DNA of 64,000 bases from Ciona intestinalis (Eukaryota; Chordata; Ascidiacea; Phlebobranchia; Cionidae), in contig NC_020167.2 in NCBI RefSeq assembly GCF_000224145.3, forward strand, positions 4,722,991-4,786,990, given 5' to 3'. The notes below the pieces were generated by a model. That model was not told the origin of the DNA and did no database searches. It saw nothing but the letters and a program-made list of their open reading frames with translations. A program made the translations under genes and the position numbers. This document shows positions 49,501 to 61,115 of this stretch, one piece after another. Position 1 is the stretch's first letter. Each line of letters begins with the position of its first letter.

Positions 49501-52500
49501 AAGAGGATGTAGAGGACTCTCGCGCTGAAAGTTTCAAATTTCAAATTCTTTTCATGTGTCCGGGAGGAGAGAGGGAAGATTAGAGAGGAAGAGGAGAGTT
49601 TTGATGAAGAAGGTTTGAGAAGACGGTATCAAAACAGGAAATATGACAACACAAACAAAGCGATGCAGAAAGAGCAGGAAATCACGACACAACAACATGA
49701 CACAGCAGATAGAGCAAACTGGTAAGAAGAAGCAACCAGTAAGCAAGTATAATTGACTTACATCTATCATTTGTAGCGGGAAGTTGCCCCCAACCCCACA
49801 TCATTCCTGAACCTTGTCGGTTACAACTTGCTTCAGAATCACTGAACGGACTTTCAATTACACCGCGCAACCTGAAAGTAAAAAAAAAAAATTTAACACA
49901 GAAAAATGAGTGGAACCAATCAGATAACATTAATATTGTTAAGTTGTTTTAAATAATATCAAATATGACAAGGTACGTAAGAGAACCAGGAATGTATATT
50001 TCAACCACAATTTATTTTTTAGACATTTAAACATAAAAAGTTAAAGATTTAAATAAAATAACACTGAACTGCTTGACTACAAAAAGTAACCAAGAAAATT
50101 TTGTATTTCTCATTTTAGCCATTTGGTTTTAAATTATAAAACAATTTAATTGTTTTTTTTTTAATTATTAAAATGGACATTGAATTGTAATCGTGTTTGA
50201 AATATTTATAGGTTTAATGTTGTGTTTTAACTTACTCGTCCAAATTAGCAACTTCACTATCAGATTGAACACACCGGATCTCAGAAAAGTTGTTTCGATT
50301 TTCATCAGGGCTGTAATGACATACAAGGTTAACAAGGTTAAATTAGCTGTAGGACATTATTTGGAGAACGTTTATTTAAATACTGACTCAAAGGTATCGT
50401 CTTAGGTTTAAAAAAATATTTGTTTATTGAGCAGTAATTACCATTTTTTTTATTAAATTGTACAAAATTTAATAGTAATTTGCAGCAAGGTCCAATGAAA
50501 TATATGTATATAACTGAATATTTGGAAAAGTTAAGTTCCTGTATCATTAATGAACTTTATAACTGAATTTTTAAACTATAAATGTTGATATAAAAGTGTG
50601 AGAGATATTTAAAGAATAAGAAAATGAGTAAGAGCGTGCATGGCCATGCAGTTTAAGAGAAAAAAGGTAAAGGGTTTTGTGAAAAGAAAACACAAGTTTA
50701 TGAAGACCGGAAACTGATAGTTTGGTGAATTTGCATTTCTAGCATCATTCCAAATAATATTTTTTTGATTTCATATGAGTTATTTTCAATATATATATTT
50801 TTTTCAGAAAATAATTTTCTTGATAATTAAAATAACCAATTGCTTTGTTTTAATGTAAATTAAGTGTACGGCTGGTGAGCAGTGACCGCCATATTGAAGG
50901 CTGTTCACCTGTCTTCCCATGAACCTGATATTTCCACACTGCAGTCACTTGCATCGCTGTCATACATTGAAACGCGTAACTTGGGAACGCAACCCACTGG
51001 GTCCCTGTGCCAGTTAGATATGAAAGAAAGATGGAAGAAATGGAAAGAAAGGATCACCGAAAACAGACACCGAAAGTTAAAATGTGCAAACACCAAAAGT
51101 TAGAATATGTATAAAGTTAGGACAGTATGCTTAACTTGCAGCAGTGCCTCTGCAGATCAATACAGCACAGAACTAAGAATTCCAAGCTATTCATTATTTA
51201 TTCATGAAATAATATTCCAGCCTTTCCAGGTATTGACGAGCTATAGGAATTGTGTTTTGTATTCATAAAGAACCTAGCTACCTGTAATCCGCAGAGCTTT
51301 GGCTTGACGTTCTGTTCGCATCCAAAGGTTCCGCAAGAGTCTCACTTTCCTGGGCCCCAACATCCAATTTTTCTTCCTCATCTGAGCAAGAGTTTGATCC
51401 CGCTCCTGAGGATGTGTTGGGAGGAACGATGGACTTTCTCTTTCTCTTCTTTCTCCTTCTTCTCTTTCCACTTTCACTGAAAACACTTTCACCACTGTGG
51501 ATTAAATGAATCAATGTAACAAAACATCAGAAAGCAGAACAATGGAAGCACACATAGAAGCCAACATGCTACTAAAATCTTTAGCTATTCATAAAATGTC
51601 TTTGATTTTAAATGGCAAACATTAAAACCACTTTAACCAGAAAAAAATAGGCAAAGAAGTTTAAAATGTTTTTTAAAAACACAAATATTAAAACAGCTAT
51701 CTTAATAGCAAGTTCAACTACGAACAACTAGATAACAAAAATTGATTTTAAAATAGCAAACATTACAATAGCTATTTTAACCAAGAAGGATTGGGTAGAA
51801 AAGTAAAATGAGATTGATTTAGCTGTGTTGTTTGTGCAGATATCAATCTATCGTAAAGAGAAACATAATACAAAATGAGTCATATAACATATAGTAGCAG
51901 TTGTTGTTGTTGTTTACTGTGGTAATTATACAGCGAGTGTGACATGCATAACATCCTGATGCAGACATAACAAGTATGGTTGAAGGCCTTTATGTGGTTT
52001 GATAGACAGAGAAATTTGAATGGCATATACAGAAGATTATGTTGTCTTTGAAGTTTTATATTTTACTCGTTGCATTAGATGTTACACACCAATTAAAGCC
52101 AGGCTCTGCCCTTGTTAATATACATAAGCAGTTTCCTGCTTTTGCCGTCGAAACCACGCAAGCCGGCCGGCAGTCTGGCAAGCGAGTAACTTGCGGTCAC
52201 ACACACGAGGCAATCAGGCGACTATCACTCCATACTGGTGTGCGTCAAGCTTCGTCGGTGCTCTTATTATCAGCCGACGGAGTTTCGAATATGTGAACTT
52301 ACATGCACTGTTGTACGTCATTCGAGGAATTTCGTTTACTTATGGAGTGGGCGAAGTACAATATCTAAGCTTAAGGCGACGTTTTGCTTGTTTTATGGGC
52401 GCGCAACACATAATTGAATTGCGCCGTAAAGAAGTCGTTATGTAATGTAGCAACGTTTTTAATACTGAAACGACGACCTTGTGAATTGAATGACATTGCA

Positions 52501-55069
52501 CTTCGGGCAATATGAGTAAATAATGTTAAATTATTTCATTGATGTAGCGTAAGTTGTTACCATATAATAACGCGATCGTGTAATTCCACTATCAATGTAC
52601 GTCACGTTTAGAGCTATGTTACCGCATGGAAAATCCCGGCAATGTATTTTCGTGTATTGCAGAATTATCATGCCACTTTGTTCAGTCTGCAAGTGTTGAA
52701 ATCTGGGCGTTGCTGCGTTGGTAGCTCGGCCAATCACAAGCAAGTGACCGAGAGTAACCTCCGCAATGAGATAATGACAAGAGAACAAAGAACTGCGTCT
52801 CGTGATAATGGTGCAACCCGGTTAAGAGTTACGACTACGCATTCTCGTTAAAATAATACGGGTGAAATTTGGCGTTTGAATTATTCAGTTTCACACTAGG
52901 CACCTTTAATCAGCTTTTATTGGGACCAGTCTAAAATAATATTTCTTCTAATATGATTTCTTACATAGAACGTTTAATTCGACTCTTTCTTGGTAAAAAA
53001 GTGATAAAATTATGTCTTCTTTACGTGGAAGCAGACTGTCTGAACTTTGCCAAACATTGATCAGACACCGCAGAATGTTAAAAGAGAGAGAGAGAAACAT
53101 CAGCCAAGTCAAACGGCGCTCACCGACATACCATAACCCTTTAATACATAATAGTGGCCTGGAGAGCGATTAAGTAGGTCAATGACTTATACAACACGCT
53201 GCGTGCTTCCAGCGGCAATTAAAACTCTTCACTGCATGTGTTTTAAACAAAGTGACGATTACAAACAAGAATTACGGTTTTAGTTTAGGTTACTATGGTA
53301 ATCCACACGTAACTGCTAATTTTAGTGCGTAAATTACTTCTCTAAAACTTTGTGTTGCTATGGGGGATTGTAAATTACAACACACGCTTGATAGAACACA
53401 AAGAAAGCAATGATTATACAAATAAACCTACATACATCTGGTAGACCATTTAAAGTTAATTACCCTCTAATAAGCCTTTAAGTCTGGTGGTTAAGTGGTA
53501 GCCAGCACGATACATAGTCTATTAATCTCTGATATAACTATTTTGGTATAGTATAATCACATATAATAATAACAGTATGTTCACAATGGGAGCCACATGC
53601 TATGGTAAGTTTAAAACATTTAGTTAATTACAAATCAGTAAACAAAACAACAAAAGTTTCAGATAATAAATAAAAGTAACAAAAACAAACAACATTCAGT
53701 TGATGAACGTTCACTGCCCTGCCCACAATTGGGAAAATTTAGAACCTACTACATTATATATCATTTTACAGATATTATTATAACAACTGACCTAATAGAA
53801 GTTGTATATGTATTAGGTTTAATAAACCTATTTAACTGAGCATTGTATGCACATTTTTACTACAGCAGAACAACTGTTGCTATTTTGGTATCATAATCAA
53901 AATAAAAAAACACAAATATGAAACATTGTTTTAATTATGATACTAAAGAATATGTAGTGTACTACTGGTATATATTTTATTTTAAGTCAATTTCATCAGT
54001 TATTCATCCAACTTTGAAGTGTTCAGACACTTTAGACACTGATACCACCATACTACAGTCTACAGATATATGTTTATTAGTCATCATAATCTAGTTAAAT
54101 AATGAAATGTAGCTGTAGTGCTATGAACGTTATGAATGAATGGATCGTATTTATTCTCACAACGGGCCAATGACAGTCATTATAAAACTTTCTGTTTGAG
54201 TTTCAGCCACCTCATGCCTGCCAAAGAGTAAGCTAGGTATATTGGGCTATATACCTTGAGGTTACTAGTTACTACTCAACCTGAAAAAAACTCACAAATT
54301 ATTTGAATCATCTTTTGTTGGCGTGGATGGTCGGGAGGGTAAGGGAGAAGTCATGAGGCGAAGTGGGATTGCTTCTTCCTCATCTATTTTCTCCACAAAG
54401 AAAGCTTCACCCTGATCCCCAAGTTTCATATGGAGATCCTTGACACGCTCACCGTTGATAGCGATGTTTACCTGCAGAATGATGTATGGGATTTATTAGT
54501 CATTACACTTTTTAAAGTGGTTTGCTCATCTACATTTTCTTAATTTGATACTGTATATTTCTTTCAGGTCTGAAATTTGGCATTATAGTATGAAAACAAA
54601 CATATTTAATTGTGTAGAGCAGTTCTTCCTAACTCCTTGGTCATTATTTATTTAGTTGGGTTACTACTACTGAGGTTCAGAAGTTCAGAACGCTTTTTGA
54701 TTGCTATTGTTGTACTTAAACTAATTTAATTATGGGTTTTGTTGCAAAAAAGATTGACAGCACTGGTGTAAGCTATATATTTTATGTTTACAAAGTGCAT
54801 ACCAGCTTTTCACGTGCTCGTAGAACTCCAAGTTTACCAAATCGAACATGAAAAGGCGAAGCAACTAAGGAACCATCTGGTTGTTCAACAACAAGGATGT
54901 CAATGGCACCTGTAGTGAAAATTACCACATTACTCTTTTAAATGTAAACTTATTGTGGTTAGTAATGAATAGATAGAGCATATACAACAACAATACCTGT
55001 CAGGGTTGCAGGGTTCAACTGATTATACATGTACTTCAACATCCCGAATCCTTTGTATACCATATTCAT
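43518..55069 (-). CDS. LPIN: Lipin, phosphatidate phosphatase
   Basis: Minus-strand exons: 55069-54997, 54909-54803, 54471-54296, 51494-51282, 51004-50909, 50310-50236, 49871-49762, 49524-49440, 49165-49116, 48943-48819, 48268-48165, 47868-47792, 47258-47092, probable 46716-46663, 46139-45938, 45775-45646, 45461-45226, 44829-44677, 44394-44286, 44173-44070 and 43665-43518; about 865 residues. The N-LIP domain shows [19 protein letters not shown] basic nuclear signal ([14 protein letters not shown]) follows, then MWGWGQLP. The C-LIP haloacid dehalogenase domain has the catalytic DIDGT (DxDxT) and ends with the conserved FTYWRED region. Lipins turn phosphatidate into diacylglycerol at the ER and can enter the nucleus. 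The coactivator LxxIL motif reads FGQIL here. The join around 46663-46716 is one base out of phase, so a small exon is probably missing from this model. Confidence 0.95.
46813..46880 (+). repeat. Short interspersed repeat, family B
   Basis: GGTGAGTCAAATCTGGCC ... AACCTCACCCACATAGAATA in a lipin intron. Confidence 0.55.
47667..47725 (+). repeat. Short interspersed repeat, family B (short copy)
   Basis: GGGGTAATCAGCCAAATCTG, CCTAAATCCTAGGTCC, CCTCACCCATATAGAG in a lipin intron; it lacks the middle of the unit. Confidence 0.55.
51495..54295. other. Large lipin intron 3
   Basis: The 2.8-kb intron separates the N-LIP exons from the nuclear-signal exon. No exon is proven in it. The part at about 52120-53260 has more balanced base composition and less repeat DNA than its surroundings. 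A SINE remnant lies at about 54131-54240. Confidence 0.4.
54131..54240 (-). mobile_element. SINE fragment
   Basis: GAATGAATGGAT tail, ATGACAGTCATTATAA and CCACCTCATGCCTGCCAAAG match the SINE 3' half. Confidence 0.5.
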
Positions 55070-55720
55070 GGTGATTGCTTTGTTGGTGACGTTTCTTCAA
55101 AATACTGTTCGTAACAACTTCTTATCACTGTCTGTAGGAGTCGTGGTAACTGGTGATCTGCACTCGCCGCCTGCTATAACACTTTCGTGACTTCACCAAC
55201 AAAACATACTCTTTGATACGACAATTACAGGAACGAGTGTTTATATACCCAGAACTCTCGCGCCATCTAGCTGTTTAACTATTTGTAACATAAACGCGAA
55301 AAAAACAGACACAAGTATTCCTCAAAAGCAGAGTTTTGGTGCAAAAAGCAGAGTTTTGGTGTTATTGATACTGTAAAATTGAAGAAGAATAATACCTTTT
55401 TCTGATGTTTGATCATTATTTGTGACCTAAACTTGCAAAAATACTGCACACATGCGCCACACGTACGAACGTTATTGCACACATGTACGCGCCTTACCGC
55501 ACATTCATGCAGGGCGTCCGCGTAAATCGACTTCTCTCGTCTTTTAGGTTAACCAGCCACTGCAGGCAGAACAATTGACGTTTAAGATTTGTTTAACAGT
55601 TTTACCAAAACAGCTAATATTCAGATCACAGCCTCAAATAGCTTTATTAAATTGCTTTTTTCTTATAGCTGTAATTATTTTCTAATACAGCTTTAACGTC
55701 AACGAAATACTTAAAGCGAA
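55070..55720. promoter_or_regulatory. Shared 5' region of divergent lipin and CYP4 genes
   Basis: About 650 bases separate the two start codons. GC-rich patches at 55440-55560 (ACACGTACGAACG, GCAGGGCGTCCGCG) alternate with AT-rich DNA. A direct repeat AAGCAGAGTTTTGGTG occurs twice around 55325-55360. An acceptor-like TTCTAATACAG lies 29 bases before the CYP4 ATG. Confidence 0.45.
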
Positions 55721-57700
55721 ATGGCAGTTGCGTTGCTGTTAATAATTGTTGTGACTTGTGTTATTGCTTTGCACTACCGGAAGGGTATTGCTCGCCATTT
55801 TAAAAACAGACTGATGTTGAGCCGACTTCCCTCGTTGCCAGATCCGGCATACCCTTTAATTGGTCATGCCTACCTGCTTCGAGGAGATCCATCTCGGTTT
55901 TTCGAGTTTGTCACCGAAACCACAAACGCAATGGTAACTGAAGTAAACGAAAAAATCGGTATCTTGTGGCTTGGTCCAGTACCTCTTATGGTAGTTTGCC
56001 ACCCCGAAGCAGCAGAGGTGGTTTTAAGGAGTTCAAAACACATGGAGAAGTCTTACCTGTACAAATTCCTTCACCCATGGCTTGGTACTGGCTTACTGAC
56101 GTCTGGAGGGGAAAAGTGGAAACAACGAAGGAGACTGATCACCCCGTCTTTTCACTTTAACATACTTCAGGACTTCCTCGAAGTAATGAACGAAGAGTCA
56201 GGCAAGTTAATTAATAATTTGAAAAAGAAATTAAAATCGGGCGTGAAAGTTGACGTCGGAAAAGCGGTGACAATGTGCGCTTTGGATATTATTTGTGAAA
56301 CTGCAATGGGACAAACAGTGAACGCACAGGAAAATGACGACTCAAGTTACGTAAGAGCATTGTATAGGTATGTAATGGGAACTTTTATAGCAAACGTTAT
56401 GTGCAAATTATATAGTGACCTGTATAGCTTTATTTAAGGGCAAACAGTAAACCTCGCCCGTACGTTACGTCTTTGTGACTTCGGTGAATGCTGCTGCCTA
56501 TAAAACAATGCTGCCTTCGCAGAGCATTTAATAATTAAACGGTAATTAAACAAACTTTTATTGCGCGTCACATGATCAATGGGCAAACAGGGTATCGTCA
56601 CGCACTCAAGGTTAAGAAAATAGTGACTTTTCCCACAGAAACTCCTATAGTATTTGCTACAACTCACCCATATTCTGTGTGCTTAACCATGTACATTATA
56701 CAGACAAACTATATTTACACTACATGCTACAAATCTACGGGTTGTTTTTATACAAATAAACTGACATAGGCTACTTTTAGAATCTCGGAACTTATACAGC
56801 TTCGTCAAAAGACCCCAACACTGTGGTGGGATCCAGCGTTTTCTCGCATGAAACTCGGAAAAGAGCACGAAAACTTGCTCAGTATTTTACACGGTTTTAC
56901 ACGTGACGTCATCACGAAACGCGCGAAAACCCGAGACCAGAAAATTGTGGAGGTTTGCCTGACACGATAAATTGTTTTATTTTGTTTTAAGATTCAAATA
57001 CTTGTAGAACCCGAGACGAATGGCGTTTCTTGACGTACTCCTGCACGCTGAAACAGAAGACGGCAAAACGCTCTCACTTAACGACATTCAAGAGGAAGTG
57101 GATACGTTCATGTTTGAAGGACACGATACAACAGCGGCTGCCATGACGTGGGCGATCTACGTCATAGGCCGACATCCTGATATACAAAAAAAGATCCACG
57201 AGGAACTAGATGCTGTTTTCGGAGAGGATAGAGGAGGCACAATCACTAACAACCAACTTCAGAAGCTTTCTTACTTGGAAAGAGTGATTAAAGAATGTCT
57301 ACGGTTATACCCGTCTGTGCCGTTCTATGCGCGAGTCTTGAGTGAGGATTGCAAGGTCGGAGATTACATGGTACCGAAAGGAACACAGACTGTGATCTTT
57401 GCCCACACAATCCACCACCATCCTTATGTGTGGGAAGATCCAGAAAAATTTGATCCCGATCGTTTCCTAGCAGAAAATTGTGTTAAGCGCCATCCCTACG
57501 CTTACATTCCGTTTTCAGCCGGCCCACGTAACTGCATCGGTCAGAAATTTGCTCTCATGGAAGAAAAAGTTATCTTGTCCAAGCTTTTGCATAATTACTT
57601 CGTTGTTTCACATGACAAGAAAGAAGATCTTGTGATAAATGGAGACCTTATTCTTCGCTCGTCTACCCCACTTAACATTACATTAGAAGCCCGCAAATAA
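55721..57700 (+). CDS. CYP4: Cytochrome P450, CYP4 family
   Basis: Three phase-matched exons: 55721-56367, 56781-56952 and 57008-57700, giving 503 residues, the usual P450 length. An N-terminal membrane anchor (VALLLIIVVTCVIALHY) precedes a proline hinge (LPSLPDPAYPLIGH). The I-helix reads EVDTFMFEGHDTT, the CYP4 signature, and includes the Glu that binds haem covalently in many CYP4 enzymes. ExxR is KECLRLYP, and the haem-ligand loop is PFSAGPRNCIGQKFA with its Cys. CYP4 enzymes are ER monooxygenases that mainly omega-hydroxylate fatty acids. The second intron is only 55 bases. AATAAA at about 57743-57748 is a likely polyadenylation signal. It resembles CYP4F and CYP4V; the exact subfamily is not resolved. 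Confidence 0.95.
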
Positions 57701-57742
57701 AAAAATAATGATATCACTTTTTCACGTACTTCTTCAGTTTAA

Positions 57743-57748
57743 AATAAA
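57743..57748 (+). terminator. Polyadenylation signal of CYP4
   Basis: AATAAA 43 bases after the stop codon. Confidence 0.6.
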
Positions 57749-57968
57749 GATGTAAATTTTATAATTTGATTGCTTTAATGCAATTAAAGGTGCACATGTA
57801 ATAAAAGGCGTAAAATGAACAATGACTGTTATCAAAAACAATGTGGCAGCTTGATTATCATCAGGAATCATAACTAATGTTCACACAACTGCTTTTGAGC
57901 AATCTCTTCAGAGCCCCTTCCAACACTTTGTGATAACAGCATGAGCATATCAGTATCACAAATATTCA

Positions 57969-59101
57969 TCAAAATGCAAGTTTCTTTAGCAACAAATATA
58001 AGTTTTGGTCAACTGTCATACCATGCAAATTGTTTGCATCTCCCTGAAGCCGCATCAGTAAACCGCCAAATGAAACGTAGGCGGATAATTTGGAAGCAAC
58101 ATCTCCAACACTTTCTTCACCCTCTATTCGATAAACCTGCATATACAATAAAAAACTTAGGTGAGTAAACATACAATCCATATATATACATTTTTACTGA
58201 AGTAAAAAATAAAGTAAAAATACAATCAAAAACTGGTTTAATTTAATAAGAATACATATATATATATATATACAAAATAAACATATTTTACTCAGTAACA
58301 TTAGAATTCTTGCTATTTTATGAAAACCTAATTTACAATAAACAATATTCGGAACAAAATGTAAAAAAACCATTTCAATACCTTTCCATACATGACGTAT
58401 TCGAACTGGTCGGCCCTGGTTGGATTTTTCTCCCAAAGAGGATTGAACTCTCCATCAGCAGGAGTGCCATCTTCACTGAGTGTAGTTGCCAGTACAAGCC
58501 GGAACTTGTCACCTAGCTCAACTGGGTACAGCTGAATAACAAGGTAGTTCATTATTGCAAAACCTAATAAATTTTAATAAGCATGAATACTCAACACAAA
58601 GGTAAAATTTTAAATAAAATATTTGGTATTGTTTAATAAATTATGATATAGTTATTTAATGATTAAATGAATGTATCTAATTTAGCCCTGTATGTCGGGA
58701 AAGTAACGATCGGTATAACACCGTCACACTGGACACTGGTGTTGTGCTTCATACAACTCGTGCCCGCTTACAAGTTACTACATACAAATTTGTGTGTGAT
58801 TATTTTGTTGTTTTTTTTTACATTCTTATTAGTGTAATAGCAATTTGTATAACTTAAAAGCAACCACTATGAAAAATTATGCAAAATAATGAAAGTTCAC
58901 TAAAAATATGTTTAGCCAAAAGGACATTTTGTTTATCTCACAAGAGTAATTGGGACATACCTGTGTGTTGATGTCGAGAATGAGTTCCATTTTGAACGAC
59001 TCGCTATCACAATGTAAACGTGAAACACGGTCGAACTTCTTACCCTCTGGATCTACATCCTTAATGTCGAATATATCTTCAAAAAGTAGTCCTGTTGCCA
59101 T
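57969..59101 (-). CDS. POLR2H: RNA polymerases I, II and III subunit RPABC3 (RPB8)
   Basis: Three phase-0 minus-strand exons, 59101-58961, 58531-58382 and 58136-57969, encode 152 residues, against about 150 in human. The protein is conserved along its whole length: [77 protein letters not shown] and a final KKLAF. It is the shared small subunit with an OB-like fold in all three nuclear RNA polymerases. No anomaly was seen. The start codon is followed by ATGLLFED, the usual beginning. Confidence 0.97.
58256..58274. repeat. TA microsatellite
   Basis: Uninterrupted TA run in a POLR2H intron. Confidence 0.85.
58686..58810 (-). mobile_element. SINE fragment
   Basis: CGGGAAAGTAACGATCGGTA, AACTCGTGCCCGCTTACAAG and TTTGTGTGTGATTATTTTG correspond to the SINE 3' half, in a POLR2H intron. 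Confidence 0.55.
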
Positions 59102-59482
59102 ATTCTACCTTTAACGTGTTTATTAATAAGCTAGAAAAACTTTCAATCACATACGCATAACCGTATGTGCGTGTATTTCTATGTTTTATTCGCGCCAACG
59201 TGATTCTGAGCATAGTGTTGCCAAAACAAAATGTTAGTTTTACCTTACGTTTATTATCAGCTCGAAAAAATAAAATAACATGCATACATTGAAATTAACG
59301 CGTTTTAAACAGATTGGCTATGTCATTTTTAACAATTATCTCTTTAAAACAAAAAATTAATGTTTAATGAATAACTGATTTGGAAGCACTTTTTAGAAGA
59401 TGTTGCCAATGTGATGTAACAAGCGGCAATCTTTAGTGTTGAAAGAAACAGCTGATCTACTGATTAGTCAAATTAATGAAAA
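59102..59482. promoter_or_regulatory. Bidirectional promoter between POLR2H and NCBP2AS2-like genes
   Basis: Only 381 bases separate the two start codons on opposite strands, so both promoters must lie here. No clear TATA box was seen. Confidence 0.5.
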
Positions 59483-60710
59483 ATGCCGTTTCGCCGTTTA
59501 CTTGGACTTTTACTCAACAATCCACAGTTAATCGAAAGACTTTCCGAAACAAAAGCGATTCGTATCGCGGCCCAGAAAGCAGTCGGTTTATACAACAATG
59601 CAGTGGTATGTTTTTTTAAGTTTTTCGTATAGGGCTATATTTATATTTTTTAACAAATGATGTGTAGCATATATAGCTAACGCAGAAATATACAAAAATC
59701 TCAAGTATATCCAATAAAATAAGATAAACAGTTTTTAAATATGAAAATTAGGTGCTAATAAAGTATACTTCTTCCAACCTTGCTACTTTAGCCTAACCCC
59801 AACTCGAGATATTTAATCTAATTTTAAAATTGTAATAGTGTATTTTTTATGAAGAGTTACCGTTCCGATCTAAGGTTTTCTCTTTTTTTGGTCTTTTGTT
59901 TTTTCTATAGGCAAGGGGGGAGTATATTTTACTAGCACTAAAAATTATGTTTATAAACATTAAATACCCTTGGCCTTGAAGTTAAATGTCAACTCATAAG
60001 TGGGCATGAGTGAAAACAAACACAGAGTTATAATGACTGTTGTTGTCCTGCCATAAGAATAAATTAACAAGTAAAGTTTAGCCAAAGGGACGAAAAATAC
60101 TAAATTATTAATTTCTTAAGGGGGCTGTACACAGTATCCGGCATGCGAATTCGTATGCAAACCCATTACCGAGTTCCGCATGCGGCAGCGAAATCCGGAC
60201 AAAACATACAAAACGGACGAATTCCGGATACCTGTACAGCCACCTTTAGTAGGAATTAGAAACAATTTGTCACTTAAATTACTTTATGTATACTTGTGGT
60301 AACAGCCACATACTGAATTATCTATACCTTAATTACAGTAAATAACCATAATAAATTAGAAAAATAATAAGTATAAATACGTCTGCATATACCTGGACCC
60401 TGTATTTTTCTTATTACAACATGATGATTCCTTAACTTTTATTAATAAATCTGACACATACCTCAAAAAATATACTAACTTTTTTCCTCACCACATGGCT
60501 GCAATGCCAATACCATCACTGGATTTTAATTTATTAAATCTACTTCAGGCGAAAGGATTATCAGCCACAAACAAATTGGAAGGTAATATTAAAGAAAAAG
60601 TAGCGGATTTTCCAAAATCTAAAAGTTCAAATGAAAGTAGTTTTTTGTCAAATTTTAAGCAAGAAATGGAAGAGGAATATTCAAGAATGAAAAAAGATAA
60701 AAAACTGTGA
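59483..60710 (+). CDS. NCBP2AS2: NCBP2AS2-like small protein
   Basis: Two phase-0 exons, 59483-59605 and 60549-60710, give 94 residues, close to the 99 of human NCBP2AS2. The N-terminus (FRRLLGLLLNNPQLIERLSE, then IRIAAQKA) matches the vertebrate pattern of RRLL..LL..SPQLVERLSES..IRRAAQ. The C-terminal FLSNFKQEMEEEYSRMKK resembles the family's second conserved helix. In vertebrates the gene is antisense to NCBP2 and its product is a poorly understood microprotein. Here it stands head-to-head with POLR2H. An alternative reading, a shorter 72-residue product from an ATG at 60495, is less likely because the acceptor at 60548 joins cleanly. Confidence 0.8.
59985..60065 (+). mobile_element. SINE fragment (reverse of the 61.7 kb copy)
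   Basis: AACTCATAAGTGGGCATGAG and GAGTTATAATGACTGTTGTT with AATAAATTA match the 3' half of the SINE in the opposite orientation. Confidence 0.5.
60120..60246. mobile_element. Short palindromic element, second MITE type
   Basis: GGCTGTACACAGTATCCGG at the left end is mirrored by CCGGATACCTGTACAGCC at the right, around a GC-richer 90-base core that has its own partial palindrome (GCATGCGAATTCGTATGC). The flanks are CTTAAG and CTTTAG, hinting at a TTAA-like target. It is in the NCBP2AS2-like intron and not related to the MITE at 3232. Confidence 0.7.
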
Positions 60711-61115
60711 TTGTCAAAAGCTTTTTATGCAATTGTTTCTCTTATTCTTATTTACTTGCATTGTTGCATAGGTAACTACTATTGTTCATTTAGATAGCTT
60801 TGTTTTTATCAACTTAAAAAAACAATGTGGAAAAGATCTATGTGCATAAACTACAGACTATTTTATAACCAGCATATTTACATCTACAGAAAAAAGATAA
60901 CTACAGTACACAGTGTAAAATTATGCCAAACGATAACATAAATTGGGAAAATAATAACATTTGTACGACATAATTCACTCCTATTAATGCTAGGTAACAT
61001 GATTAACCCCAACCAAAAAGCTAGGTAACTCTTAAAACAATACAAATGATCACAGTAGGTATATAAAGGTTAAAAAAAATATGCCTTTTTAAGTGTAGGT
61101 GCAAACAACAGCAGC
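60711..61115. other. 3' DNA between convergent genes
   Basis: AT-rich; no gene seen. Confidence 0.5.

Noticed and set aside
52039-52851. Several 70-85 codon frames in lipin intron 3
   Set aside because: They overlap on both strands in a GC-richer patch, as chance frames do; no splice phases fit lipin.
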